Origin: Dyella sp. BiH032
GTDB taxonomy: Bacteria; Pseudomonadota; Gammaproteobacteria; Xanthomonadales; Rhodanobacteraceae
DNA: 64,000 bases
NCBI RefSeq assembly: GCF_031954525.1
Contig: NZ_CP134867.1
Location: forward strand, 3,100,001 to 3,164,000
Reading direction: 5' to 3'
The translations under genes were made by a program, and so were the position numbers. Below are positions 24,304 through 33,888 of this stretch, piece by piece (position 1 is the stretch's first letter; each line of letters begins with the position of its first letter). Below the pieces are notes generated by a model. The model did no database searches and was not told the origin of the DNA. It worked only from the letters and a program-made list of their open reading frames with translations.

Positions 24304-27300
24304 TCAGGCTGCGCCGGCGAGTTTGGCCGCTTCGGCCAGGTCCACCTGCACCAGGCGCGACACGCCGGGTTCGCGCATGGTGACGCCGCAGAGCTGCGAC
24401 GCGGCCTCCATGGTGGCCTTGTTGTGGCTGACGAAGATGAACTGCACCTTCTCGCTCATCTCCTTCACCATGTTGGAGAAGCGCCCGACGTTGGCTTCGT
24501 CCAGCGGCGCGTCCACCTCGTCCAGCAGGCAGAACGGCGCGGGGTTCAGGCCGAAGATCGAGAACACCAGCGAAACCGCGGTGAGCGCCTTCTCGCCGCC
24601 GGACAGCAGCGAGATGTTGGACACGCGCTTGCCGGGCGGGCGCGCCATGATGGCGACGCCGGTGTCGAGCAGGTCGTCGCCGGTCAGTTCCAGGTAGGCG
24701 TGGCCGCCGCCGAACAGGCGCGGGAACAGCTCCTGCACACCGGCGTTGACGCGGTCGAAGGTTTCCTTGAAGCGCTGGCGGGTTTCGCGGTCGATCTTCT
24801 TGATCGCGCCTTCCAGCGTTTCCATGGCGCTGGTGAGGTCGGCCAGCTGGTTATCCAGGTAGGTCTTGCGCTCGCTCTGCTCGGCGTGCTCCTGGATCGC
24901 GGCCAGGTTGACCGGTTCCAGGCGCTGGATCTTCTGCCCGATGTCGGTGAGCGCGCCGCGCCACTGGCTGGCATCGGCGTCTTCCGGCAGTTCGGCGAGC
25001 AACGGCTCCAGTTCCAGGCCGGAAGCGGCGATGGCCTCGGCGAGCTGCTGCGCGCGCAACTGCAACGCCTGCGCGGCGAGGCGCTTCTCGGAGAGCTTCT
25101 CGCGCAGCGCGTTGAGGCTCTGCTCGATGCGCTGGCGCTCCTGCTCCAGGCGGCGGAATTCGCCGTCGCAGTCCTCCAGCGCGCGGCGCGCCTCGACCAG
25201 TTGCTTGTCGACCAGCAGGCGCTGGTCGAGATAGGTCTGGCGCTCGGCTTCGAGTTCGGCGATGGGATCGGAACCGGCGGCGAGCTGGTCGGCGATTTCC
25301 GTGCGGCGAGACTCGATCTGGCGGATCTGCGTCTCCATGCGCGCCAGCGCCTGCTCCAGCGAGGTCAGCGAGGAGCGCTTGGATTCGAGCGACAGCGCGA
25401 GGGCATGCGCCTGGTCGGCGGCCTCGCGGGCATTCATGCGCGCTTCCTCGCGGGCCTCGAGCAAGGCGCGGCGCTCGTTCTCCAGCTCGCGGCGCTGGTC
25501 TTCGAGGTCGCCCATGTGGTTGACCGATTCGTCCAGGCGGGCGCGCGCATCGCGCGTCTGCGTCTGCAGCTCGTCGAGCTGGTTGATGATCTCGCCCAGT
25601 TCGCCGGCCACTTTCTCGGCGCGCGCACGGGCGGTTTCCATCTTGCCGCGATGGCTCTGCAACTGGCCGGCGAGTTCGGACTGGCGGCGATGCGCGTTGT
25701 ACAGCTCGCGCTGGGCGTCGTCGCGCGCGCGTTCGGCTTCGAACTTGCGGGTGCGCAGGTCGTCGAGCTGGCCGGTGGCTTCTTCGATGCGCGCTTCCAG
25801 CGTGTCGATCTGCTCGGCCAGCAGGCGCATCTCGCGTTCGCGGGCCAGGATGCCGACCTGGTTGCCCTGGGCACGGCGCACGCGCGCCCAGCCCGGGCCG
25901 AGCCACTCGCCCGAGCGGGTCATCACGGACTGGTACGGCGCCATGGCGGACAGCCCGGCAACGCGCTGGTGCGCTTCGTCCAGGTTCTCGGCGGTGAGCA
26001 CGTGGCTCAGGATGGCCACTGCCGCGGCCGGACCGCGCACGTGGGCGGCCAGCGTGCCGGCAGTGTTGGCGCCGCCCTCGGCTGCGTCGAGCAACGCGAG
26101 GTCGGCGTCCTTGAGGTCGCCGAAGTCCTTCGCGAAGTCGTGGGCGCCATCCACCAGCACGGCATCGAGAAAACCGGCAAGCGCGGTTTCCACGGCGGTT
26201 TCCCAACCGGCTTCCACCTGCAGGGATTCGCCGAGGCGGCGCGACTTGTCCAAGCCCAGGCGGGACAGCCAGCCGCTGGCGGCGCTTTCCTCCTGGCCCA
26301 GCGCGGCATGCTGCAGCGCCTCCAGCGAGGCTTGGCGGCCGCGCGCGGTCTGCAGCTGCTGGCGGGCCTCGTTGAGCGAGGCCTGCACCTGGCGCTCTTC
26401 GTCCAGCACCTTTTCATAGGCGAGCTTGTGCTGGTCGAGCATGCCGCCGAGCGTTTCGACGCGCTCGCGCTGGGTGTCGTGCTCGCCCTGCAATTGTTCG
26501 AAAGACGCGTCGAGCGCATCGACGTCGGTGGCCTTCTGCTCGGTCTCCAGCGCCTCGCGGCGCTTGGACAGGTCGATGGATTGGCGATCCAGGTAGGCCA
26601 GCTTGGTGCGTTCCACCTCGGCAGCGCGGCTCGCCTCGCCGGCGGTGCGCGTGTACGCATCCCAGCGCTGCTGCCAGTCGGCCAGCTTGGTTTCGGTATC
26701 GCGCTGGGCGTCGGAGGTATCGTCCTGCATCTGCTGCAGGGCTTCGAGCTTCGGCTCGCCCTCGGCCAGCGCCATGCGCAGCGTTTCGATCTGTTCGCGG
26801 TCCGTCGCGATATGCGCGGCCAGTGCCTCATGCTCGCGCTCGGCCTCGCCCTGGGCGCGCTGCAGGCGTTCGGCGGTTTCGCGGTTGAAGCGCACTTGCT
26901 GCTCGACGCGGGCGATCTCCGCGCCGACCTTGTAGACCTCGCCCTGCACCTGGTTGAGGTGCTCGCTGGCGCCGGTGTGGCGCTCGCGCACGCTTTCCAA
27001 CTGCGCTTCGACGTGGCGTTGCTCGGCCACGCGCTTTTCGATCTCCACCTCGGCGGCGGACAGGCCGGCGCCCTCGCCGTCGTGCTGGCTCTTCAGGCCG
27101 CGGTATTCCAGCGCGCGCAGTTCGGCTTCCTTGCGGGTCTGCTCTTCCTTCAGCGCCTTCCAGCGTTCGGCGGCGCGGGCCTGGCGGTTGAGGTGTTCGA
27201 GCTGCTTGTCCACTTCATCGCGCACGTCCTTCACGCGATCGAGGTTCTCGCGGGTGGATTTGATGCGGCTCTCGGTCTCCTTGCGGCGCTCCTTGTACTT

Positions 27301-27813
27301 GGAGATGCCGGCGGCTTCCTCCAGGTGGACGCGCAGCTCTTCCGGCGCGGCTTCCACGATCTGGCTGATCATGCCCTGCTCGATGATCGAGTAGCTGCGC
27401 GGCCCCAGGCCGGTGCCTAGGAAAAGATCGGTGATGTCGCGGCGCCGGCAGCGTGCGCCATTGAGGAAGTACGCCGACTGGCCGTCTCGGGTGACCTGGC
27501 GCTTCACCGAGATCTCGGCGTACTGGCCGTACTCGCCCTGGATGGTGCCGTCGCTGTTGTCGAAGATCAGCTCGACGGTCGCCTGCCCCACCGGCTTGCG
27601 CGAGTTGGAGCCGGAGAAGATGACGTCGGTGAGCGAGTCGCCGCGCAGGCGGCTGGCCGCGCTCTCGCCCATCACCCAGCGGATGGCGTCGATGATGTTG
27701 GACTTGCCGCAGCCGTTCGGCCCCACCACGCCGGTCATGTTGGTCGGCAGGTGAAGGGTGGTCGGATCGACGAACGACTTGAAGCCGGCGAGTTTGATCG
27801 TGGTCAGGCGCAT
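24304..27813 (-). CDS. smc: Chromosome partition protein SMC
   Basis: A 1169-residue SMC ATPase that organises and segregates the chromosome. Walker A is GPNGCGKSN (31-39), and two long coiled coils flank a hinge near the middle (about 510-640). The C-terminal head has the signature LLSGGEKALTAVSLVFS and Walker B PFCLLDEVDAPLDEANV. The length is normal for the family. The strong heptad and alanine bias creates a long antisense open frame that is not a gene. It is followed by zipA. The partners ScpA and ScpB are not in this window. Confidence 0.97.
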   Translation of the reverse strand: MRLTTIKLAGFKSFVDPTTLHLPTNMTGVVGPNGCGKSNIIDAIRWVMGESAASRLRGDSLTDVIFSGSNSRKPVGQATVELIFDNSDGTIQGEYGQYAEISVKRQVTRDGQSAYFLNGARCRRRDITDLFLGTGLGPRSYSIIEQGMISQIVEAAPEELRVHLEEAAGISKYKERRKETESRIKSTRENLDRVKDVRDEVDKQLEHLNRQARAAERWKALKEEQTRKEAELRALEYRGLKSQHDGEGAGLSAAEVEIEKRVAEQRHVEAQLESVRERHTGASEHLNQVQGEVYKVGAEIARVEQQVRFNRETAERLQRAQGEAEREHEALAAHIATDREQIETLRMALAEGEPKLEALQQMQDDTSDAQRDTETKLADWQQRWDAYTRTAGEASRAAEVERTKLAYLDRQSIDLSKRREALETEQKATDVDALDASFEQLQGEHDTQRERVETLGGMLDQHKLAYEKVLDEERQVQASLNEARQQLQTARGRQASLEALQHAALGQEESAASGWLSRLGLDKSRRLGESLQVEAGWETAVETALAGFLDAVLVDGAHDFAKDFGDLKDADLALLDAAEGGANTAGTLAAHVRGPAAAVAILSHVLTAENLDEAHQRVAGLSAMAPYQSVMTRSGEWLGPGWARVRRAQGNQVGILAREREMRLLAEQIDTLEARIEEATGQLDDLRTRKFEAERARDDAQRELYNAHRRQSELAGQLQSHRGKMETARARAEKVAGELGEIINQLDELQTQTRDARARLDESVNHMGDLEDQRRELENERRALLEAREEARMNAREAADQAHALALSLESKRSSLTSLEQALARMETQIRQIESRRTEIADQLAAGSDPIAELEAERQTYLDQRLLVDKQLVEARRALEDCDGEFRRLEQERQRIEQSLNALREKLSEKRLAAQALQLRAQQLAEAIAASGLELEPLLAELPEDADASQWRGALTDIGQKIQRLEPVNLAAIQEHAEQSERKTYLDNQLADLTSAMETLEGAIKKIDRETRQRFKETFDRVNAGVQELFPRLFGGGHAYLELTGDDLLDTGVAIMARPPGKRVSNISLLSGGEKALTAVSLVFSIFGLNPAPFCLLDEVDAPLDEANVGRFSNMVKEMSEKVQFIFVSHNKATMEAASQLCGVTMREPGVSRLVQVDLAEAAKLAGAA

Positions 27814-27960
27814 GCGGAATCCGCGGCAGCTCTACGGGAAAGGCCCGGCGAATACGGGGCGATGGGGCACTGTGCCAAACGCGGGGCGGGGTCGCAATGC
27901 GCGGCAGCAGCTGGACATGGCGTGAAGAATACGCCCCATGTCCGTGTTCCCGAAAGAGTT

Positions 27961-28224
27961 TTATGTGTCCGGCGGTCGCGCGTCGATGGACAAGGCATGG
28001 ATGCCGTTGTCCATCAGCCCTTCCAGGGCCGCGTAGATCATGCGATGGCGCTTGAGCGGCGGCTTGCCGGCGAACACCGGACTGACGATGCGCACGTGGA
28101 AATGGCCCTTGCCTTCATTGGCGTGGCCGGCGTGCTTGTGCCCTTCGTCGAGCACTTCCAGCTCGACCGGGGCGAGCGCGGCCTGCAGGCGCTCGCGGAT
28201 CTGGGCGGCCATCGAGGCATTCAT
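27961..28224 (-). CDS. bolA: BolA family protein
   Basis: An 87-residue BolA-fold protein. Characteristic segments are IRERLQAALAPVELEVLDEG, the histidine-containing GHKHAGH, FHVRIVSPVFAGKPPLKRHR and MIYAALEGLMDNGIHALSI. Family members bind monothiol glutaredoxins and 2Fe-2S clusters, and some regulate cell shape or iron responses. The ATG at 28224 is three bases from the YciI stop; a second ATG at 28212 is possible. It follows lysS-yciI in a compact run on the minus strand. Confidence 0.92.
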   Translation of the reverse strand: MNASMAAQIRERLQAALAPVELEVLDEGHKHAGHANEGKGHFHVRIVSPVFAGKPPLKRHRMIYAALEGLMDNGIHALSIDARPPDT

Positions 28225-28226
28225 GG

Positions 28227-28526
28227 TTACGGCAGCACTTTGCGGAAGGGTTTGACCGAGACCGAAGCATAAACCCCAGCCGCCACATAGGGATCGGCGT
28301 CGGCCCAGGCCTTCGCGGCTTCGAGCGAGGCGAACTCGGCCACGATCAGGCTGCCGCTGAAACCCGCGCTGCCGGGGTCTTCCGCGTCGATCGCCGGAAA
28401 GGGGCCGGCCAGCAGCATGCGGCCTTCGGCCTGCAACTGCTGCAGGCGGGCCAGATGGGCCGGACGCGCGGACAGGCGCTTCTCCAGCGAATCGGGAACA
28501 TCGGTGCCGACGATGGCGTACCACAT
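28227..28526 (-). CDS. YciI family protein
   Basis: A 99-residue protein of the YciI superfamily (ferredoxin-like alpha/beta fold). It shows [17 protein letters not shown] at the start, the [20 protein letters not shown] helix with its family histidine, GPFP and the [17 protein letters not shown] end. The biochemical role is not well defined. In many proteobacteria it accompanies bolA-like or septation genes. It lies 3 bases from lysS and 2 from bolA, so the three are one transcription unit. Confidence 0.9.
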   Translation of the reverse strand: MWYAIVGTDVPDSLEKRLSARPAHLARLQQLQAEGRMLLAGPFPAIDAEDPGSAGFSGSLIVAEFASLEAAKAWADADPYVAAGVYASVSVKPFRKVLP

Positions 28527-28529
28527 GAC

Positions 28530-30050
28530 TCAGGCCTCCGGGCGCATGTACGGGAACAGCAGCACGTCGCGGATCGACACGGATCCGGTCAACAGCATCA
28601 CCAGCCGGTCGATGCCGATGCCCAGGCCGCCGGTGGGCGGCAGGCCGACTTCGAGGGCGCGGATGTAGTCCGCGTCGAAGTGCATGGCCTCGTCGTCGCC
28701 GGCGTCCTTGGCGGCCACCTGGGCGCGGAAGCGTGCTTCCTGGTCTTCGGGATCGTTCAACTCGGAGAACCCGTTGGCCAGTTCCTTGCCGTTGATGAAC
28801 AGTTCGAAGCGGTCGGTGATGCCTTTGTCGGTGTCGCTCTCGCGCGCAAGCGGCGAGACTTCGACCGGATGCTGGGTGATGAAGGTCGGCTGGATCAGGG
28901 TGTGCTCGACGGTCTTCTCGAAGATCTCCAGCAGCAGCTTGCCCCAGCCGTAACCGTCCTTGACCTGGCAGCCCAGGCGCCTGGCGTGCGCGGCCATGGC
29001 GGCGCGATCGCGCAGCTCTTCGCGGCGGATCTCGGGGTTGTGCTCCAGCACCGCGTCTTCCATTGACCAGCGGCGGAAGGCCGGGCCCAGGTCGATGTCA
29101 GCGCCTTCCCACTGGATCTGCGTGGTACCGATCACGTTCTGCGCGGTATCGCGGATCACCGCCTCGGTGAGGTCCATGATCTCGGTGTACGTGGCATACG
29201 CCTGGTACAGCTCGAGCATGGTGAATTCGGGATTGTGCCGGGTGGACACGCCCTCGTTGCGGAAATTGCGGTTGATCTCGTACACGCGGTCGAAGCCGCC
29301 GACCACCAGGCGCTTCAGGTACAGCTCCGGTGCCACGCGCAGGTACAGGTCGATGTCCAGCGCGTTGTGATGCGTGATAAACGGCTTGGCCGTGGCACCG
29401 CCGGGGATGATCTGCATCATCGGCGTCTCCACCTCCATGAAGCGGCGCGGCTCGGCTTCCAGCCACTTGCGGATGAAGCCGATGATCTTCGAGCGCAGCA
29501 GGAAGGTGCGGCGCGCTTCCTCAGTGACGATCAGGTCGACGTAGCGCTGGCGGTAGCGCTGTTCGACGTCGGCCAGTCCGTGGAACTTGTCAGGCAGCGG
29601 GCGCAGGCTTTTGGTGAGCAGGCGCAGGCTTTCCACCTTGACCGACAGCTCGCCGGTCTTGGTGCGCATCAGCACGCCTTCGGCGCCGACGATGTCGCCC
29701 GCGTCCCAGCCCTTGAAGGCATCGTAGGTGTCCTCGCCCACCGTGCCCTGGTGGATGAACAGCTGGATGCGGCCGGTCATGTCCTGCATCTGCACGAAGC
29801 TGACTTTGCCTTGCACGCGCTTGAGCACGATACGGCCAGCCACCTTCACGCGACGCGCCAGCGCATCGATCGCTTCGGCCGTATGCGTGTCCTTGTCGGC
29901 GTATTCGGCCTGCAGGTCGCCCGCGAACGCGTCGACCTTGAAATCATTCGGGAACGCGATGCCCTGCCCGCGCAGCGCTTTGAGTTTTTCGCGGCGCTCG
30001 GCGATCAGCTTGTTCTCATCGACGGGCAGGTTCTCGATCGGTTCGCTCAT
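28530..30050 (-). CDS. lysS: Lysine--tRNA ligase, class II
   Basis: A 506-residue class II LysRS that charges tRNA-Lys. The N-terminal OB-fold anticodon domain (about 60-150, [20 protein letters not shown]) precedes the catalytic core. Motif 1 is [14 protein letters not shown] to FMEVETPMM, motif 2 is [20 protein letters not shown] and motif 3 is [15 protein letters not shown]. The length is normal. The ATG at 30050 is followed by a typical charged N-terminus ([20 protein letters not shown]). prfB and lysS are neighbours in many proteobacteria; here a small repeat protein gene separates them. Confidence 0.97.
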   Translation of the reverse strand: MSEPIENLPVDENKLIAERREKLKALRGQGIAFPNDFKVDAFAGDLQAEYADKDTHTAEAIDALARRVKVAGRIVLKRVQGKVSFVQMQDMTGRIQLFIHQGTVGEDTYDAFKGWDAGDIVGAEGVLMRTKTGELSVKVESLRLLTKSLRPLPDKFHGLADVEQRYRQRYVDLIVTEEARRTFLLRSKIIGFIRKWLEAEPRRFMEVETPMMQIIPGGATAKPFITHHNALDIDLYLRVAPELYLKRLVVGGFDRVYEINRNFRNEGVSTRHNPEFTMLELYQAYATYTEIMDLTEAVIRDTAQNVIGTTQIQWEGADIDLGPAFRRWSMEDAVLEHNPEIRREELRDRAAMAAHARRLGCQVKDGYGWGKLLLEIFEKTVEHTLIQPTFITQHPVEVSPLARESDTDKGITDRFELFINGKELANGFSELNDPEDQEARFRAQVAAKDAGDDEAMHFDADYIRALEVGLPPTGGLGIGIDRLVMLLTGSVSIRDVLLFPYMRPEA

Positions 30051-30136
30051 GGGTTTTCCGTAGCTGCACGCGTCCGCGCCGAGGGGCGGACGCTTCTTCG
30101 TTGATCTTGTGATGGCGGTGCCCGCGGCACCGCCCC

Positions 30137-30559
30137 TCAGTCGCTTTTGCCGAACACTTTCTTGGCCGCGTCCTTGGTCGCGTCCCAGCCTTCGCGGGCA
30201 CCGTGCCCGATCGTCTGGCCGACTTCCTTGGCGCCGTGGCCGACTTTCACGCCGGCATCCCGCGCGCCGTGGCCGACCGCCACCCCGGCGTCCCGCGCGC
30301 CATGGCCGACCTTGACGCCTACGTCCCTGGCACCGTGCCCGACTTTGACGCCGGCGTCCCTGGCGCCATGACCGACCTCGACCGCTGCGTCCTTGGTCGC
30401 GTGGCCGACGTCGCGGCCCGCTTCGCCGACCGCATGGCCGGCGGACTTGGCGTCCTGCTTGATGCCTTGCCCCGTGCTTTCCTGTGCATTCGCGGCGCTG
30501 GCGCAAAGAGCCAACGCCATCCCGGCGATCAGGATCCGGAAGGTCTTGCTGCGGTTCAT
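30137..30559 (-). CDS. Exported 11-residue-repeat (LEA/apolipoprotein-like) protein
   Basis: A 140-residue protein with a signal peptide ([21 protein letters not shown], cut after residue 25 by my reading) and a repetitive mature part. Seven 11-residue units run from residue 51 to 127; the consensus is [11 protein letters not shown]. Periodic small and charged residues predict amphipathic helix, as in group 3 LEA proteins and related desiccation or envelope-stress proteins. The similarity is of pattern, not proven homology. The ATG at 30559 follows a strong AGGAGG box. It sits between prfB and lysS on the same strand, an unusual position. Confidence 0.75.
   Translation of the reverse strand: MNRSKTFRILIAGMALALCASAANAQESTGQGIKQDAKSAGHAVGEAGRDVGHATKDAAVEVGHGARDAGVKVGHGARDVGVKVGHGARDAGVAVGHGARDAGVKVGHGAKEVGQTIGHGAREGWDATKDAAKKVFGKSD
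30179..30409 (-). repeat. Seven 33-bp tandem units in the LEA-like gene
   Basis: Seven consecutive 33-base units encode residues 51-127. Units 2, 4 and 5 are nearly identical at protein level, and the outer units are more divergent. Such arrays can change copy number by slippage or recombination. Confidence 0.85.
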
Positions 30560-30626
30560 GCGGACGCCTCCTGGTGGGTCTGGCACATCGGCTGGTGAAG
30601 AGGATGGACTGGCGCTTGCCCGGCGA

Positions 30627-31752
30627 TTACGCGTCGACGCGCTTGGCGCCAGCATCCAGGCCGGCTTTCAGGCTGGCCTCGACGAATTCGTCCAGGTCGC
30701 CGTCCAGCACTTTCTGCGTATCCGAGCGCTCGACGCCGGTGCGCAGGTCCTTGATGCGGCTTTGGTCGAGCACGTAGTTGCGGATCTGGCTGCCCCAGCC
30801 GATGTCGGACTTGGTCGCTTCCAGCGCGTCCTTCTCGGCATTGCGCTTCTGCAGCTCGATCTCGTACAGCTTGGCCTTCAGCATCTTCATCGCGCGGTCG
30901 CGGTTGGCATGCTGGCTGCGTTCGGTCTGGCAAGCCACCACCACGCCCGAAGGCACGTGGGTGATACGCACCGCGGACTCGGTCTTGTTGACGTGCTGGC
31001 CGCCCGCGCCGGAGGAGCGATAGACGTCGGTCTTCAAGTCCGCTGGATTGATCTCGATGTCGATGTCGTCGTCGACTTCCGGCGACACGAACACCGAGGT
31101 GAAGCTGGTGTGGCGGCGGTTGTCGGAATCGAACGGGCTCTTGCGCACCAGGCGGTGCACGCCGATCTCGGTCTTCAGCCAGCCATAGGCGTAGTCGCCT
31201 TCCACGCGGAACGTGGCGGACTTGATGCCGGCCACGTCGCCGCCGCTGGCCTCGAGCAGCTCGGTCTTCCAGCCGCGCGACTCGCACCAGCGCAGGTACA
31301 TGCGCAGCAGCATCTCGGCCCAGTCCTGCGCCTCGGTGCCACCGGCGCCGGCCTGGATGTCCACGAAGGCGTTGGTGGCGTCCATCTTGCCGGAGAACAT
31401 GCGCTGGAATTCCAGCTTGCTCACCTGCGCATCGAGCTTGTCGAGGTCGGCGACGATGGATTGCACGGTGGCTTCGTCGTTGTCGGCGACGGCCATCTCC
31501 AGCAGATCGGCCGAATCGGCCAGGCCGGCGGTCAGCGAGTCGATGCCGCTGACGATGGTGTCCAGGCGGGCGCGTTCGCGGCCCAGTTCCTGCGCCCGCG
31601 GCGGATCGTCCCAGACGTTGGGGCTTTCCAGCTCCCGGCTTACTTCTTCGAGACGCTCACGCTTGGTGGCGTAGTCAAAGATACCCCCTAAGCGATTCGA
31701 CGCGGCCCTTGAGGTCCGCGATCTTCGCAAGGATCGGATTGGTTTCGATCAT
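30627..31752 (-). CDS. prfB: Peptide chain release factor 2, with programmed +1 frameshift
   Basis: RF2 (374 residues after frameshifting) releases peptides at UGA and UAA. The first 25 codons, from the ATG at 31752, end at an in-frame TGA at 31675-31677. Translation continues in the +1 frame from 31676. The second part has the GGQ peptidyl-hydrolysis motif ([17 protein letters not shown]) and the stop-recognition region containing [15 protein letters not shown] upstream of it. The expected tripeptide for RF2 stop recognition (SPF) is present in [10 protein letters not shown]. The frameshift is the conserved autoregulatory switch, not a sequencing error. Confidence 0.96.
31674..31689 (-). promoter_or_regulatory. 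prfB: prfB programmed frameshift site
   Basis: On the minus strand AGGGGG, a Shine-Dalgarno-like stimulator, is followed by TAT, then the slippery CTT-TGA-C at codons 25-26. This is the canonical RF2 recoding sequence with the correct three-base spacing. Confidence 0.97.
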
Positions 31753-31961
31753 GGATGGATGTGGCTTGGAAATGGCCCGAAAGGATAGCAGGCGAGGCGC
31801 TTTCGCGGGTAGGTTGAGCGGGCGCGAGCAAATTGCGGCAAGCGCGCCGGGCGGCCGCTGCCACGGCGGCCGGCAGCTGCCTCGGCGCACCGCCGGGGCG
31901 GTGGTGGGTAGTGGTCCGTCGGGCATCACCCTCGGGCCCGCCCCCACCGACGCCGCACCGG

Positions 31962-33644
31962 CTAGCCCAGCGCCTGCTGGTGCACGCCGCGGACGGCGCG
32001 GCCCGACGGGTCGGCCGCGACGGCGAACGCCGGGTCCCACGCCAGGGCCGCGGGGGACGAACAGGCGATCGACTTGCCGCCCGGCACGGTGGCCGCGCAG
32101 GCCTCGCCGGGGAAGTGCTGCTCGAAGATGCGGCGATAGAGATAAGCCTCCTTGGTCGCCGGCGGGTTGTGCGGGAAGCGCGTGGATGCGGCGGCGAATT
32201 CGCGATCGCTGATCACCTGCTCGGCATGCGCCTTCAGGCCATCGATCCAGCCGTAGCCGACGCCATCGCTGAACTGCTCTTTCTGCCGCCACAGGATCGA
32301 GTCCGGCAGCGCGCCCTGGAAAGCTTCGCGCAGCACGGCCTTTTCGATGCGGCCATGGCCGGCCATCTTGTACTTGGCATCCAGCCCCATCGCGACGTCC
32401 AGGAACGCCAGGTCGAGGAACGGCACGCGCGCCTCCACGCCCCAGGCCATCATCGCTTTGTTGGCACGCAGGCAGTCGAAGCTGTGCAGCGCGTCGAGCT
32501 TGCGCACGGTCTCCTCGTGGAAGGCTTCGGGCGACGGTGCTTTGTGGAAATACAGATAGCCGCCGAAGATCTCGTCCGAACCTTCGCCCGAAAGCACCAT
32601 CTTGACGCCCATCGCCTTGATGCGGCGGGCCAGCAGGAACATCGGCGTGGAGGCGCGGATGGTGGTGACGTCGTAGGTTTCAATGTGGCGGATCACTTCG
32701 GGCAACGCGTCCAACCCTTCCCAGAAGGTGTACACGAAACCGTGATGCACGGTACCGAGCGCATCCGCCGCGATCTGCGCGGCGGCCAGGTCCGGCGAGC
32801 CCTCAAGACCGATCGCGAAAGAGTGCAGGCGCGGCCACCAGGCTTCGCTGCGATCGTCGTCCTCGATGCGCTCGCGGGCGAAGCGCGCGGCGCAGGCCGC
32901 CACCAGCGAAGAATCGAGGCCGCCGGACAGCAGCACGCCGTACGGCACGTCGGTCATCAGCTGGCGATGCACGGCCTGCTCGAAGGCATCACGCAATTCG
33001 GCCGGCTCCACCTTCTGGCCGTGCGTGACTTCGTAGGAGCGCCAGGTCTTGCGGTAGTAGCGCACGACTTCGCCGGTCGCGCTGTCGTACACGTGTCCCG
33101 GCGGAAACGCCGAGACGTCGGCGCAGACGCCGACCAGCGCCTTCATCTCGGAAGCCACGCATAGTCGCCCTTCCGCGTCGTGCCCCCAGTACAGCGGGCA
33201 CACGCCGATCGGATCGCGCGCGATCAGATAACGCTGCGCAGCGCTGTCCCACAGGGCGAAAGCGAAGATGCCGTTGAGCTGTTTGATGCCGCGCGCGATG
33301 AACTCCTCAGCGCCCAGCTCGCGGTACAGCGCGTTGATCACCTCGCAGTCCGAGCCGGTGGTGAAGTCGTAGCGGCTGGCCGCGCGCAGTTCGCGGTGGT
33401 TGTAGATCTCGCCGTTCACCGCCAGGGCCAGCTCATCGTCGCGCGAACGCAGCGGCTGCGAGCCGCTGGCCGGGTCCACGATGGCCAGGCGCTCATGCAC
33501 CAGGATCACGCCGGCGTCCACGAAGACGCCGCTCCAGTCCGGACCGCGGTGGCGCTGGCGCTGCGACAGCTCCAGGGCCTGGCGGCGCAAGGCGGCCAGG
33601 TCGTCGCCGGGTTGCAGGTCGAACATGCCGAAGATGGAACACAT
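31962..33644 (-). CDS. asnB: Asparagine synthase B (glutamine-hydrolysing)
   Basis: A 560-residue enzyme converting aspartate, glutamine and ATP to asparagine. Cys2 is the glutaminase nucleophile (MCSIFGMF), and the N-terminal amidotransferase domain has RHRGPDWSG and NGEIYNHRELR. The synthetase domain (about 210-510) shows the PP-loop VLLSGGLDSSLVAA, then SGEGSDEIFGGYLYF. The length suits the bacterial AsnB type. It is the last gene of the lysS-prfB-side cluster on this strand, and its 5' region holds a leader peptide with Asn codons and a terminator, described separately. The spacing from the terminator T-run to the ATG is about 47 bases. Confidence 0.96.
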   Translation of the reverse strand: MCSIFGMFDLQPGDDLAALRRQALELSQRQRHRGPDWSGVFVDAGVILVHERLAIVDPASGSQPLRSRDDELALAVNGEIYNHRELRAASRYDFTTGSDCEVINALYRELGAEEFIARGIKQLNGIFAFALWDSAAQRYLIARDPIGVCPLYWGHDAEGRLCVASEMKALVGVCADVSAFPPGHVYDSATGEVVRYYRKTWRSYEVTHGQKVEPAELRDAFEQAVHRQLMTDVPYGVLLSGGLDSSLVAACAARFARERIEDDDRSEAWWPRLHSFAIGLEGSPDLAAAQIAADALGTVHHGFVYTFWEGLDALPEVIRHIETYDVTTIRASTPMFLLARRIKAMGVKMVLSGEGSDEIFGGYLYFHKAPSPEAFHEETVRKLDALHSFDCLRANKAMMAWGVEARVPFLDLAFLDVAMGLDAKYKMAGHGRIEKAVLREAFQGALPDSILWRQKEQFSDGVGYGWIDGLKAHAEQVISDREFAAASTRFPHNPPATKEAYLYRRIFEQHFPGEACAATVPGGKSIACSSPAALAWDPAFAVAADPSGRAVRGVHQQALG

Positions 33645-33691
33645 GGTTGACGCTCCTAGGGGGTGGTGACGCGCTAGAACTCAAGGGCAGG

Positions 33692-33726
33692 AAAAACAAA
33701 AGGGCCCGCGGTTGGCGGGCCCTTTT
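33692..33726 (-). terminator. Attenuator terminator in the asnB leader
   Basis: A perfect 12-bp stem (arms 33715-33726 and 33698-33709, each AAAAGGGCCCGC or its complement) with a 5-base loop, followed by G and five T. It lies 26 bases past the leader-peptide stop and about 50 bases before asnB, so it must be overcome for asnB to be transcribed. Confidence 0.9.
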
Positions 33727-33770
33727 GCGTGGATTCGAGACTTTTTTCGTGTCTACACGCCGGCCCACCC
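33714..33770 (-). promoter_or_regulatory. Predicted antiterminator pairing for the asnB leader
   Basis: GGUGGGCC in leader codons 38-40 (33762-33769) can pair with GGCCCGCC (33714-33721), which overlaps the 5' arm of the terminator: eight pairs, one of them G-U. A competing pairing joins CGGCC in codons 24-26 to GGCCG in codons 39-41. Together these reproduce the 1:2, 2:3 and 3:4 arrangement of amino-acid attenuators. Drawn by hand; energies not computed. Confidence 0.65.
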
Positions 33771-33881
33771 GTCGATGCGGGGATTGTTATTGGCGTTGTT
33801 ATTCAGGCCGTTCGCGTGCGCACGCAGACCTGCCGCGTAGGCGGCGAAGGCGGAGCGCTGGCTGGCGAAGGAGGAAGACAT
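33753..33881 (-). CDS. asnB leader peptide, asparagine-rich
   Basis: A 42-codon open frame upstream of asnB. Residues 24-33 hold seven Asn codons (NGLNNNANNN), and the peptide ends at Val42-TAG. Its role would be to report asparaginyl-tRNA supply. A ribosome stalled at these codons leaves codons 37-40 uncovered for antiterminator pairing, while a ribosome that finishes permits the terminator. Twelve bases lie between the last Asn codon and GGGTGGGCC, suitable for a stalled ribosome. No Shine-Dalgarno precedes the ATG, and the transcript may be leaderless. Leader peptides of this kind are known for other amino acids; for Asn this is my inference. Confidence 0.8.
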   Translation of the reverse strand: MSSSFASQRSAFAAYAAGLRAHANGLNNNANNNPRIDGWAGV

Positions 33882-33888
33882 GGGGCCG

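Noticed and set aside
24424..27420. A 998-codon open frame on the plus strand opposite smc
   Set aside because: It is the antisense shadow of the SMC coiled coils. Its Leu/Ala/Gly/Gln-rich composition comes from GC-rich codon bias, and no domain is visible.
30179..30409. The 33-bp repeats considered as a CRISPR array
   Set aside because: The units are contiguous, in-frame, and have no spacers. They encode a repeat protein with a signal peptide.
31675..31752. The prfB frame break considered as a pseudogene or sequencing error
   Set aside because: The exact RF2 recoding sequence is present, and both parts are intact.
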